NCBI RefSeq assembly: GCF_009749405.1
Contig: NZ_WBIQ01000001.1
Location: forward strand, 496,001 to 560,000
Direction of reading: 5' to 3'
DNA from: Agromyces lapidis
Lineage (GTDB): Bacteria > Actinomycetota > Actinomycetes > Actinomycetales > Microbacteriaceae
DNA: 64,000 bases
The position numbers and the translations under genes were made by a program. Below are positions 1 through 7,636 of this stretch, one piece after another (the stretch's first letter is position 1; each line of letters opens with the position of its first letter). The notes beneath the pieces were generated by a model, which made no database searches, had not been told where the DNA came from, and saw nothing but the letters and a program-made list of their open reading frames with translations.

Positions 1-251
1 TCTCCGAAGAGGACAAGATCACGGTGTCGCGTGCGCGCCGCATCCAGCAGTTCCTCTCGCAGAACACCTACATGGCGAAGAAGTTCACCGGTGTCGAGGG
101 CTCGACCGTGCCCCTGAAGGACACCATCGAGTCGTTCGACGCCATCGCCCGCGGTGACTTCGACCACGTGGCCGAGCAGGCGTTCTTCAACGTCGGCCCG
201 ATCTCGGACGTCGAGGAGAACTGGGCCCGCATCCAGAAGGAGAACGGCTGA
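1..251 (+). CDS. atpD: ATP synthase F1 subunit beta (C-terminal part)
   Basis: This is the last part of the catalytic beta subunit of F1 ATP synthase; the gene begins outside the window and the reading frame starts at base 3. The visible 82 residues carry the family's C-terminal helical domain, including [10 protein letters not shown] and [19 protein letters not shown], which are diagnostic of AtpD. It is followed two bases later by atpC, the normal order at the end of the atp operon (atpIBEFHAGDC). The beta subunit makes ATP at the cytoplasmic face of the membrane. The identification is certain; only completeness is missing. Confidence 0.97.
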   Translation, partial: SEEDKITVSRARRIQQFLSQNTYMAKKFTGVEGSTVPLKDTIESFDAIARGDFDHVAEQAFFNVGPISDVEENWARIQKENG

Positions 252-253
252 AC

Positions 254-514
254 ATGGCCGCCCTCAACGTGAGCGTCGTCTCGGCCGACCAGGAAGTCTG
301 GTCGGGCGAGGCGGCCATGGTGGTCGCGAAGACCGTCGAAGGCGAGATCGGCATCCTGCCGGGTCACGAGCCGATGCTCGCGATCCTCGCCGGCGGCGAG
401 GTCCGCGTCACGCTGCCCGGCGGTGAGAAGATCACCGCGCGCGCCGAGGACGGTTTCCTCTCGGTGCAGTCCAACTCGGTGCAGGTCGTCGCATCTCGCG
501 CCGAACTCTCCTGA
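254..514 (+). CDS. atpC: ATP synthase F1 subunit epsilon
   Basis: The 86-residue protein is the N-terminal beta-sandwich type epsilon subunit. MAALNVSVVSADQEVWSGEA at the start and the GEIGILPGHEPMLAIL segment (residues about 36-51) match the family. It is shorter than the approximately 130-residue Escherichia coli protein because the C-terminal helical hairpin that inhibits ATP hydrolysis is missing; short epsilon subunits occur in several actinobacteria. It starts two bases after atpD and closes the atp operon. Position and motif make the call secure; the lack of the inhibitory hairpin is a direct observation. Confidence 0.95.
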   Translation: MAALNVSVVSADQEVWSGEAAMVVAKTVEGEIGILPGHEPMLAILAGGEVRVTLPGGEKITARAEDGFLSVQSNSVQVVASRAELS

Positions 515-524
515 GGGGAAGCGG

Positions 525-1097
525 ATGCAGGGGGAGCAGCCGTTCGACCGCCAGTTCGGTGACCTGAGCGTCACCCAACTCATCGTCATGGCCGGGTTGC
601 CGGGTGCGGGAAAGTCGACGATCGCCCAGATCGTCGGCGCCCGCCTCGGCGCCACGGTCGTGTCGGTCGACCCGATCGAGTCGGCCATCCTGCGCGCCGG
701 CATCGATGCCGACCAGCCGACGGGCCTCGCGGCCTACCTCGTCGCCGAGGAGATCGCCGAGAAGGAGCTCGACTCCGGACGCACGGTGATCGTCGACGCG
801 GTGAACGCCGCAGAGGCGGCTCGGCTGCAGTGGCGCGATCTGGCGGAACGAGCCGATGTGCGCCTGCGCGTCATCGAGGTCGTCTGCTCCGACGAGGAGC
901 TGCACCGCGCGCGTCTCGAGAAGCGCGAGCGCGGGCTGCCGCATCTCGAGGAGACGACTTGGCGTGCCGTCGAGCAGAGCCTCGAGGGGTACGCCGCGTG
1001 GACCGGCCCCTCCTCGGCGCTGCCGCGCGTCACGATCGACAGCATCGAGACGCTCGGCACGAACGTCGACGCGGCGCTCGCCTTCATCGGCTCGTAG
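525..1097 (+). CDS. P-loop ATP-binding kinase (AAA_33 family)
   Basis: A 190-residue protein with a Walker A motif GLPGAGKST near residue 24 and a Walker B-like VIVDAVN near residue 88. This arrangement is typical of the small zeta-toxin/shikimate-kinase-like P-loop kinases annotated AAA_33. The ATG at 525 follows GAGGGGAAGC, a good ribosome binding site. An internal ATG just before the P-loop (base 588) would leave too little of the first strand. The gene lies ten bases after atpC and its stop overlaps the yaaA start by one base, so it probably belongs to the same transcript. The substrate is unknown; a small-molecule or nucleoside kinase is possible. Confidence 0.8.
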   Translation: MQGEQPFDRQFGDLSVTQLIVMAGLPGAGKSTIAQIVGARLGATVVSVDPIESAILRAGIDADQPTGLAAYLVAEEIAEKELDSGRTVIVDAVNAAEAARLQWRDLAERADVRLRVIEVVCSDEELHRARLEKRERGLPHLEETTWRAVEQSLEGYAAWTGPSSALPRVTIDSIETLGTNVDAALAFIGS

Positions 1098-1858
1098 TGC
1101 GCATCCTCCTCCCGCCGTCCGAGACGAAACGCGACGGCGGCGCCGACGCGCCCCTCGCACTCGATGCGCTGTCATTCCCGACGCTGTCGGGCTCGCGCGA
1201 GCAGACGATCGCTGCGCTCGGCGCGCTCTCGACCGACGGCGATGCGATGATGCGCGCGCTGAAGCTCGGCCCGCGACAGGTCCCGGAGGTCGAGCGCAAC
1301 CGCCGGCTTGCGGTCGCGCCGACGATGGCGGCGATCGACCGGTACACGGGGGTGCTGTTCGACGCACTCGATGCCCCGTCGCTCGACGCAGCGGCTCGTA
1401 GGTTCGCAGGCCGCACGGTCGTCGTGCATTCGGCGCTGCTCGGGCTCGTCGGTGCGCTCGATCCCATTCCCGCATACCGGCTCTCGCACGACTCGAAACT
1501 GCCGGGGTTGCGGCTGAAGAGCCATTGGCGGTCGCCGATCGCCGAGGTGCTCGACAGCGAGTCGGGACTCATCGTCGACCTCCGGTCGGAGGGCTACGCC
1601 GAGCTCGGACCCGCCCCGGTGCGCCCGGGCAGCGTGTACGTGCGGGTCGTCTCGCTCGACGGCGCCGGACGCAAGCGCGCCCTCAACCACTTCAACAAGC
1701 AGGCCAAGGGCCGTTTCACTCGGGCCGTGCTCGAGGGGCGCCCCGAGCTCGAGAGCATCGACGATCTGCTCGGATGGGCCGACTCCGCGGGCTTCTCGAT
1801 GCACCTCGGGGAAGATCGCGGCGAGGCGCTGCCGCGCGAGATCGAACTCGTCGCCTGA
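1097..1858 (+). CDS. yaaA: Peroxide stress protein YaaA (UPF0246)
   Basis: The 253-residue protein starts at a GTG overlapping the previous stop (TAGTG). It carries the YaaA signatures ILLPPSETKR at the N-terminus, YTGVLFDALDAPSL, LDPIPAYRLSHDSKLP and VDLRSEGYAEL. In E. coli YaaA belongs to the OxyR regulon, limits free intracellular iron during hydrogen peroxide stress and binds DNA. Length matches the family (about 250). It appears to be the last gene of a transcript that includes the P-loop kinase; a hairpin downstream at 2014-2049 may terminate it. Confidence 0.92.
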   Translation: MRILLPPSETKRDGGADAPLALDALSFPTLSGSREQTIAALGALSTDGDAMMRALKLGPRQVPEVERNRRLAVAPTMAAIDRYTGVLFDALDAPSLDAAARRFAGRTVVVHSALLGLVGALDPIPAYRLSHDSKLPGLRLKSHWRSPIAEVLDSESGLIVDLRSEGYAELGPAPVRPGSVYVRVVSLDGAGRKRALNHFNKQAKGRFTRAVLEGRPELESIDDLLGWADSAGFSMHLGEDRGEALPREIELVA

Positions 1859-2013
1859 ATCGCCGCTCTCGCGATTCGAGGGCTGAGCGGCGGGGCTTGC
1901 AATCGGTCGGAGCGCGGCGACAGCGATGTGCAGCAGGGCGTGCCTGCCGCTGACCTGCGCACTGAACGGGAGCGGGAGGGGAGTGCGGCCGAATCGGCCC
2001 GCTGCACGACACA

Positions 2014-2049
2014 CCGCTGGGCCCGGTCGCGCACGACCGAGCCCAGCGG
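2014..2049. terminator. Convergent hairpin terminator
   Basis: Two 16-base arms (2014-2029 and 2034-2049) pair with one mismatch around the four-base loop CGCA. The hairpin sits between yaaA (plus) and the metalloprotease (minus), 34 bases beyond the stop of the latter. No T-run follows, as is usual in high-GC actinobacteria. The remaining bases of 1859-2082 show nothing convincing. Confidence 0.6.
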
Positions 2050-2082
2050 ACGCTGACATCGCTCTGAAGAGAGCGCGGTGTC

Positions 2083-2895
2083 TCAGTTGCCGTAGAGTGC
2101 GACGGCTCCCGCGCGGTCGGAGTTCGTCATCGACAGGTCGTCGGACGAACCGTTGCACTGCGGGTAGTGCATGATCGAGGCCGAGTCGTACGGCGTCAGC
2201 GGACGCCAGTTGTTGTCTTCGAAGCACGTGCCCGCTTCGGGACGCGTGTGCTCGTGACGGAACCCGAGGGTGTGGCCGAGTTCGTGACCGAGGATGTTGG
2301 TCGGCGTCCAGGAGCCCGAGCTCCAGATCGAGTCGTCGATGAGCACGTTCTGCTGACGGTCGGGCGAGCTCGGGAAGAACGCGCGGGCGATGTACTGCGA
2401 GGTCTGCACTGGCTCGACCGAGAACAGGACCGACTTGTTGCGCGTCGTGCACTGGCCGTCGGCGCTGCTCACGTACACGAAGTCGATCTTCGACGACGCG
2501 GACTCCCAGAGCGCCGCGCCGCTCGCCATCGCGTTGACGACGTCGGCGTGACGCGAGCCGAACTTCGTGCTGACGCAATAGGTGAGGTTGCCGACCTGCG
2601 AGGCCGACCACTTGTCGTCGGCGCCGTTGACCGTGTTGACGATGAGGCCGTCGGTCGGCGTCTCGGGGCCGACGAGCAGGTCGTAGAACTTCCGCAGCTC
2701 GCCCTTGTCCGAGATCACCTCGTCACCGTTGACGATGTAGCCGCCGTCGACGTCTCGATAGGTCGATGCCGCGAACTCCTGGTAGGAGGGAACGGAGTCA
2801 TCGAGCGTGGTTGCGCCGGCGGCCGGGATTACCGTGCCGACGGCGAGCGCGGCCGCCGCGGTGGCGGCGAGCGCGAGTGTTCTGGTGATTCGCAT
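2083..2895 (-). CDS. Secreted metzincin zinc metalloprotease (M57/M12-like)
   Basis: A 270-residue exported protein. The ATG at 2895 is preceded by GAAGGAGCACTGC, and MRITRTLALAATAAAALAVG followed by AAGA is a Sec signal peptide. The active site HELGHTLGFRHEHTRPE (from residue 204) has the metzincin form HExxHxxGxxH, and SIMHY at 240-244 is the Met-turn. The mature part has four cysteines that could form disulfides. The family resembles the HEIGH peptidases (M57) and astacin-like enzymes; which MEROPS family it joins cannot be settled here. It is monocistronic with its own sigma-70-type promoter at 2995-3024 and a leader of about 93 bases. It probably degrades extracellular protein. Confidence 0.85.
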   Translation of the reverse strand: MRITRTLALAATAAAALAVGTVIPAAGATTLDDSVPSYQEFAASTYRDVDGGYIVNGDEVISDKGELRKFYDLLVGPETPTDGLIVNTVNGADDKWSASQVGNLTYCVSTKFGSRHADVVNAMASGAALWESASSKIDFVYVSSADGQCTTRNKSVLFSVEPVQTSQYIARAFFPSSPDRQQNVLIDDSIWSSGSWTPTNILGHELGHTLGFRHEHTRPEAGTCFEDNNWRPLTPYDSASIMHYPQCNGSSDDLSMTNSDRAGAVALYGN

Positions 2896-2994
2896 GCAGT
2901 GCTCCTTCTGAACTGTGCGATTCCGTTCGCCTGGTCGGCGATCGGCTTCGGATCCATCGGACGGGCGTCGTTGCCTGTCCCCCGAAGTAGGCAC

Positions 2995-3024
2995 AAAGTA
3001 GCGTGCCCGATTCGACGGTGTCAA
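2995..3024 (-). promoter_or_regulatory. Sigma-70-type promoter of the metalloprotease
   Basis: On the minus strand TTGACA (3024-3019) and TACTTT (3000-2995) are separated by 18 bases, a near-consensus housekeeping promoter. It points at the metalloprotease start at 2895 and predicts a 5' leader of roughly 93 bases. Confidence 0.7.
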
Positions 3025-3062
3025 GGATTTCGCAGTGTGCCGCATGCACGGCGCGACCGGCG

Positions 3063-3662
3063 TCAGGTGCCGCTGGGGTGCTGCGCTCGGAAGCAACCGG
3101 CGACGTGGTCGTCGACCATTCCCGCCGCCTGCATCAGGGCGTACATCGTCGTCGGTCCGACGAAGACGAACCCTCGGCGACGCAGCTCTCGACTCATCGC
3201 GGTCGACTCGGCCGTGGTGGCGGGCACCTCGGCGAACGAGGCCGGGGGTGCGATGCGCGCGGGCGGGGCGAAGCCCCAGAGCAGTTCGTCGAGCGGGCTG
3301 TCGAGCGCGAGTGTCGCCCTGGCGTTCGTGATGGTCGCCCGGATCTTGCCGCCGTGACGGATGATGCGCGCGTCGCCGAGCAGGCGCTCGACGTCGGCGT
3401 CGGTCATCTCGGCGACGAGGGTGGGATCGAATTCACGGAAGACCTCGCGGAAGGCGGGACGACGGCGGAGGATCGTGATCCACGACAGCCCCGCCTGGAA
3501 GCCCTCGAGACAGACCTTCTCGAAGAGTCGCTGCGGGTCGTGCTGCGGCGTGCCCCACTCTTCATCGTGATAGCGGCGGTACTCGACGTCGGCGGCGCCC
3601 CACGAGCAGCGCGCGAGCCCGTCGTCGCCGATGATGACGTCGGGTCGCGGAATGACGCTCAC
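3063..3662 (-). CDS. tag: DNA-3-methyladenine glycosylase I
   Basis: The 199-residue protein removes 3-methyladenine from alkylated DNA. It shows the family signature from residue 18: RCSWGA, YRRYHDEEWGTP, LFEKVCLEGFQAGLSWITIL (the QAGLSW core) and FVFVGPTTMYALMQAAGMVDDH near the C-terminus. The Cys and His residues that bind structural zinc in E. coli Tag have counterparts at C19 and in the HDEEW and C-terminal histidine segments. It starts with GTG overlapping the stop of ogt by four bases (GTGA), so the two alkylation-repair enzymes are translated together from the ogt promoter. Confidence 0.93.
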   Translation of the reverse strand: MSVIPRPDVIIGDDGLARCSWGAADVEYRRYHDEEWGTPQHDPQRLFEKVCLEGFQAGLSWITILRRRPAFREVFREFDPTLVAEMTDADVERLLGDARIIRHGGKIRATITNARATLALDSPLDELLWGFAPPARIAPPASFAEVPATTAESTAMSRELRRRGFVFVGPTTMYALMQAAGMVDDHVAGCFRAQHPSGT

Positions 3663-4150
3663 GCGGCGAAGCCGATCTGCTCGTGGCCGAGGAGCCAGAG
3701 CTTCGTGGGGATGCCCTCGCCGCCCGAATAGCCGGTGATGCGGCCGTCGGAGGCGAGCACCCGGTGGCAGCCGACGATGATCGGCACCGGATTCGCGCCG
3801 ACCGCCCCGCCGATCGCGCGCGCCGCTCCGGGGCGGCCGACGGCGGCAGCGAGCGAGCCGTACGAGACGGCCTCGCCCCAGCCGAGGCGGGCGAGTTCGC
3901 CCCAGACGGCCTGCTGGAAGGCGGTGCCGTCGAGGCGCACCGGCACGTCGAACTCGGTGCGAGAGCCGGCGAAGTACTCGGCGAGCTCGACCCGGGCGCG
4001 TTCGAGGACGGCATTGGGCCGCTCGGGGCTGTCGTCATGGGGGAGGCTGCCGTCGTGCTCGATCGAGAGACCGATGACGGCGTCGTCGTCGGCGACGACC
4101 TCGATGCGCCCGATCGGGCTGTCGAGTCGGATGAGGTACACGTTCGTCAT
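3659..4150 (-). CDS. ogt: Methylated-DNA--protein-cysteine methyltransferase
   Basis: A 163-residue O6-alkylguanine-DNA alkyltransferase, a suicide enzyme that moves the alkyl group to its own cysteine. The C-terminal domain shows FQQAVWGELARLGWGEAVSYG, AARAIGGAVGANPVPIIVGCHRV and GRITGYSGG. The active-site Cys and the following HRV are intact, but the usual proline before the cysteine (PCHRV) is glycine here. The start is an ATG six bases after TACGCT on the minus strand, with no Shine-Dalgarno sequence, so the mRNA is probably leaderless. It is the first gene of an ogt-tag operon for repair of alkylated bases. Confidence 0.93.
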   Translation of the reverse strand: MTNVYLIRLDSPIGRIEVVADDDAVIGLSIEHDGSLPHDDSPERPNAVLERARVELAEYFAGSRTEFDVPVRLDGTAFQQAVWGELARLGWGEAVSYGSLAAAVGRPGAARAIGGAVGANPVPIIVGCHRVLASDGRITGYSGGEGIPTKLWLLGHEQIGFAA

Positions 4151-4162
4151 GTTTCGAGCGTA
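4151..4162 (-). promoter_or_regulatory. Leaderless promoter -10 of ogt
   Basis: The minus-strand hexamer TACGCT (4162-4157) ends six bases before the ATG at 4150. This is the spacing expected when transcription starts at the A of the start codon, and no ribosome binding site is present. Confidence 0.65.
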
Positions 4163-4224
4163 GCCGCGGCATCCGACATGCACTCGCGAGAATCGGACAT
4201 CGCGACGACCGGCCCGGACGCACG

Positions 4225-4274
4225 CCTGTTGAGGAGGAGTCGGCGCCACGACGCGGCGAATCCTCCTCAACAGG
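4225..4274. repeat. Perfect 14-bp inverted repeat in the ogt/DUF4192 intergenic region
   Basis: CCTGTTGAGGAGGA at 4225-4238 is repeated as its exact reverse complement at 4261-4274, with a 22-base spacer. It lies between divergent genes, so it is not a 3' terminator for either. The arms contain TTGAGGAGGA, which resembles a ribosome binding site but is not followed by an open frame. An operator for a dimeric regulator or a hairpin in the long leader of the DUF4192 gene are both possible. Confidence 0.6.
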
Positions 4275-4349
4275 GCACCTCGATCGGAGAGCGACCCCTG
4301 CGGCGACGACGCGGGCGGCGCGGCCCGGCCACGACGGCATCCTCGGGGC

Positions 4350-5510
4350 ATGACCACGATAATCCGCGCCGGATCGGCGCACGAACTCCTCGCCCTCGTG
4401 CCGAGCCTCGCGGGCTTCCAGCCCTCGCGATCCCTCGTCTGCGTCGCCTTCGAGGGCGGCCGCAGCGTCGGCGTGCTCCGACACGACCTGCCTCGTCGAG
4501 CGCGCGACCGCGCGGCGCTCGTGGCGGTCGTGGTGGCGACCATGTGCCGCATGCCCGGGATCGACGGGGTGGTGCCCATCGCATACACCGACGGCCGATT
4601 CGACGCGCAGCAGGGGGCGCCCGAGCGCCGCCTCGTCGAACTCCTCGCGCAACGGGCCGCCGAGGCGGGATTCACCGTGCGAGACGCGCTCTGCGTCGCG
4701 TCGGACGGGTGGGGGTCGTACCTCGACCCCGCACTCCCGGCCACGGGGCATCCGCTCGCCCTCATCGACGAGTGCGCCGCGGTCGCGGCGGTGCCAGAGG
4801 GGGAGCGACCCGGCGACGGGCCGGCGATCCACGCTGCGCTGCCCGAGCCCGACCGCACCCGCGCGCGGGCGATCGCCCGAGAGCTCGAGGGGCTCGCCAC
4901 GGCGGGCCCGGGGGCCGAGGTGTTCGGGCGGCTCGGCGACGACGTCGATCCCGTCGAGCTCGTCGAGCACCTGCTCGAGCCCGGCAGCGCGCCGGCGGTC
5001 GCCTCGGCCTGGTTCCTGCACCTCGCGGCGCGACCGGCCTTTCGCGACGGCATGATGCTGCAGTTCGCGTTCGGCCCGGTCATCGGCGCGGCCGCGCATG
5101 AGGATGCCGTCGAGAGCGTGGACCGTGCGGAGGCTCACGGCATCTCGATCGACGAGCTCGTGCGACGCGAGCTCGCCGACGGCGACCTCGGCGAGGTGCA
5201 CGAGCTGCTCGCCCGACTGATCGTGGGCCAGACGACCCTGCGGCCCGAGCGGGCGCGCGTCGAGCGGGCGATCGAGGTGGTGCGCCGCATGATCGCGGAG
5301 GCACCCGCATCGTTCCGCGTCGGGCCGCTGTGCATCGGGGCGTGGCTCTGCTGGGCGCTCGGGCGCGGTTCGGCAGCCGGCGCGCTCCTCGACGCCGCCC
5401 TCGAGCTCGACCCCGCGCATGGCATGGCGGGGCTGCTCGAGCAGCACCTCTGCAGCGGCGCCCTGCCGGACTGGGCGTTCGCGCGCCCTGCGCGGTTCGG
5501 CGGCGAATGA
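4350..5510 (+). CDS. DUF4192 family protein
   Basis: A 386-residue actinobacterial protein of unknown function. The N-terminal MTTIIRAGSAHELLALVPSL, GFQPSRSLVCVAF and the mid segment GWGSYLDP are typical of DUF4192, and the C-terminal third (WLCWALGRGSAAGALLDAAL) reads like a helical, TPR-like repeat common in these proteins. No signal peptide or membrane segment is visible, so it is probably cytoplasmic. It is single, with a leader containing or following the 4225-4274 inverted repeat. No function is proposed. Confidence 0.8.
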   Translation: MTTIIRAGSAHELLALVPSLAGFQPSRSLVCVAFEGGRSVGVLRHDLPRRARDRAALVAVVVATMCRMPGIDGVVPIAYTDGRFDAQQGAPERRLVELLAQRAAEAGFTVRDALCVASDGWGSYLDPALPATGHPLALIDECAAVAAVPEGERPGDGPAIHAALPEPDRTRARAIARELEGLATAGPGAEVFGRLGDDVDPVELVEHLLEPGSAPAVASAWFLHLAARPAFRDGMMLQFAFGPVIGAAAHEDAVESVDRAEAHGISIDELVRRELADGDLGEVHELLARLIVGQTTLRPERARVERAIEVVRRMIAEAPASFRVGPLCIGAWLCWALGRGSAAGALLDAALELDPAHGMAGLLEQHLCSGALPDWAFARPARFGGE

Positions 5511-5543
5511 GGTCGGGCCCGCTCGCCCGCCCGGACACGGAGA

Positions 5544-5596
5544 CGCCCACCCGCCGGCGGCTCCGAGAAGACTCGAAGCCGGCCGGCGGGTGGGCG
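5544..5596. terminator. Long convergent hairpin terminator
   Basis: A perfect 15-bp stem (5544-5558 with 5582-5596) encloses an inner stem of nine bases with one mismatch (5559-5567 with 5572-5580). It lies between the converging DUF4192 gene and the aminotransferase and could stop both transcripts. Confidence 0.7.
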
Positions 5597-5608
5597 GCAC
5601 GCGGCGGG

Positions 5609-6994
5609 TCAGAGGCGGTTCGAGGCCTCGGTGAGCACGCTCCGAAGGATCTGCTCGATCTCCTGGAACTCGGGCACGCCGATCGTGAGCGGCGGCGAGA
5701 GCTGGATCACGGGGTCGCCGCGGTCGTCGGCGCGGCAGTACAGGCCCGCATCGAACAGCGCGGTCGAGAGGAAGCCGCGGAGGAGCCGCTCCGACTCGTC
5801 CTCGTTGAAGGTCTCGCGCGTGGCCTTGTCCTTCACGAGCTCGACGGCGAAGAAGTAGCCTGCGCCGCGCACGTCGCCGACGATCGGCAGGTCGCTGAGC
5901 TTCTCGAGTTCGGCGCGGAACAGCGGCGAGTTGTCACGGACGTGCTCGAGGAGGTTCTCCTCCTCGAAGATGTCGAGGTTCTCGAGCGCGACGGCCGCCG
6001 AGACGGGGTGGCCCGCCCAGGTGTAGCCGTGGTAGAAGGTCGTGTCGCCCTTCGAGAACGGCTCGTAGATGCGCTCGTTGATGATCGTCGCGCCCATGGG
6101 CGCGTAGCCCGAGGTCATCGCCTTCGCACAGGTGATCATGTCGGGCACGTAGCCGTACTCGTCGCACGCGAACATGTGGCCGATGCGGCCGAACGCGCAG
6201 ATGACCTCGTCGGAGACGAGCAGCACGTCGTACTTGTCGCAGATCTCGCGCACGCGCTGGAAGTAGCCGGGGGGAGGCGGGAAGCAGCCGCCCGAGTTCT
6301 GCACGGGCTCGAGGAAGACGGCCGCGACGGTGTCGGGGTCCTCCATGAGGATCTGCTCCTCGATGCGGTTCGCCGCCCAGATGCCGAACTCCTCTTCGCT
6401 GCCCGTGGGGGCGCCCATGTCGGCTGCGCGGTAGAAGTTGGTGTTCGGCACGCGCAGGCCGCCGGGGGTGATCGGCTCGAACGGAGCCTTGATCGGCAGG
6501 CCCGTGACGGCGAGCGCACCCTGGGGGGTGCCGTGGTAGGCGAGGGCGCGCGAGATCACCTTGTACTTGCTCGGCTTGCCCATGAGCTTCCAGTAGTTCT
6601 TCGCCAGCTTGTAGGCGGTCTCGACGGCTTCGCCGCCGCCGGTCGAGAAGAACACGTGGTTGAGGTCGCCGGGGGCGTACTCGGCGAGACGGTCGGCGAG
6701 CTCGATCGCCTTCGGGTGGGCGTACGACCAGATCGGGAAGAAGGCGAGCTCCTCGGCCTGCTTCGCGCCGGCCTGTGCGAGGCGCTTGCGGCCGTGACCG
6801 GCGTTGACGACGAAGAGGCCGGCGAGTCCGTCGATGTAGCCCTTGCCGTTGATGTCGAAGACGCGGTGCCCCTCGCCGCGGGTGATGATCGGCACGCCCG
6901 AGGTCTCCATCGTGGACTGCCGGGCGAAGTGCATCCAGAGATGGTCCTTCGCCTTCTGCTGCAGTGCGGCGTTGTCGTAGACCGTGTCGGTCAT
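5609..6994 (-). CDS. Class III (omega) aminotransferase, polyamine/diamine type
   Basis: A 461-residue PLP enzyme of the class III fold. Visible are the N-terminal GKGYIDGLAGLFVVNAGHGR, the phosphate-binding FFSTGGGEAVETAYKLA (about residues 120-136), LLVSDEVICAFGRIG with the PLP-ring Asp, and DMITCAKAMTSGYAPMG with the Schiff-base Lys. The closest character is the putrescine/omega-amino acid:pyruvate transaminase group; the exact substrate is inferred. It starts 12 bases after the Lrp-type regulator gene, with AAGGGAAG as its ribosome binding site, so regulator and enzyme form an operon. The polyamine importer and gabT at 25-32 kb suggest it deaminates imported putrescine or a related amine. 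Confidence 0.85.
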   Translation of the reverse strand: MTDTVYDNAALQQKAKDHLWMHFARQSTMETSGVPIITRGEGHRVFDINGKGYIDGLAGLFVVNAGHGRKRLAQAGAKQAEELAFFPIWSYAHPKAIELADRLAEYAPGDLNHVFFSTGGGEAVETAYKLAKNYWKLMGKPSKYKVISRALAYHGTPQGALAVTGLPIKAPFEPITPGGLRVPNTNFYRAADMGAPTGSEEEFGIWAANRIEEQILMEDPDTVAAVFLEPVQNSGGCFPPPPGYFQRVREICDKYDVLLVSDEVICAFGRIGHMFACDEYGYVPDMITCAKAMTSGYAPMGATIINERIYEPFSKGDTTFYHGYTWAGHPVSAAVALENLDIFEEENLLEHVRDNSPLFRAELEKLSDLPIVGDVRGAGYFFAVELVKDKATRETFNEDESERLLRGFLSTALFDAGLYCRADDRGDPVIQLSPPLTIGVPEFQEIEQILRSVLTEASNRL

Positions 6995-7006
6995 GATCTT
7001 CCCTTC

Positions 7007-7489
7007 TTAGCGAGTGCCCCAGTTGTAGAACTGCTTCTGGAGCTTGAGGTAGACGAACGTCTCGGTCGAGTTCACGCCGTCGAGGTTGCGGATGCGCGAA
7101 TTGAGCAGGGAGATGAGCTCCTCGTCGTTCTCGCACACCACCTCGGCGAGCAGGTCGAAGCTGCCCGCGGTGAGCACGACGTAGTCGATCTCGGGGATCT
7201 CGGACAGCTGTTCGGCGAGGACGCGGGTGTCGCCGGATGCGCGGATGCCGATCATCGCCTGGCGGGTGAATCCGAGTTGCATCGGATCGGTCACCGCGAC
7301 GATCTGCATCACCCCCGACTCCGTCAGGCGCTGCACGCGCTGCCTGACGGCAGCCTCGGAGAGGCCGACCGCCTTGCCGATGTCGGCATACGAGCGTCGG
7401 CCGTCGGCCTGCAGCTGTTCGATGATCGCCTTCGAGACCTCATCGAGCTGCACCGGCCGATGCCCGTTGGAACGACTTGCGTTCGTCAT
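7007..7489 (-). CDS. Lrp/AsnC family transcriptional regulator
   Basis: A 160-residue regulator with the N-terminal helix-turn-helix (DEVSKAIIEQLQADGRRSYA, then IGKAVGLSEAAVRQRVQRL, residues about 16-60) and the C-terminal RAM/effector domain (about 80-155). Lrp/AsnC proteins form octamers that sense amino acids. It is the first gene of the operon with the aminotransferase. Its upstream region contains GACGGAATC-type motifs also found in front of potD, so it probably controls both this operon and the importer; that link is inference. The minus-strand CACAAT seven bases before the ATG may be a leaderless -10. Confidence 0.92.
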   Translation of the reverse strand: MTNASRSNGHRPVQLDEVSKAIIEQLQADGRRSYADIGKAVGLSEAAVRQRVQRLTESGVMQIVAVTDPMQLGFTRQAMIGIRASGDTRVLAEQLSEIPEIDYVVLTAGSFDLLAEVVCENDEELISLLNSRIRNLDGVNSTETFVYLKLQKQFYNWGTR

Positions 7490-7527
7490 GGACTCGATTG
7501 TGACAGTGAAGGATGCCTCTGGCAAGT

Positions 7528-7564
7528 GATTCCGTCGAATTCTGAGCGTTCGACGACGGATTCC
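7528..7564. promoter_or_regulatory. Candidate Lrp-type operator between lrp and the FHA gene
   Basis: GATTCCGTC (7528-7536, reverse complement GACGGAATC) and GACGGATTC (7555-7563) face each other, and CGTCGAA (7533-7539) with TTCGACG (7549-7555) forms a 7-bp inverted repeat. The same GACGGAATC occurs at 25226-25234 before potD. The arrangement suits an autoregulatory operator, but this is inference from three copies. Confidence 0.4.
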
Positions 7565-7636
7565 ATGCAATTCGCTCCTGAGTGCTGTCCGGATCGGGCT
7601 CGCTGGCCGGCACCCTGCGGTGCCAGACTGAACGAC

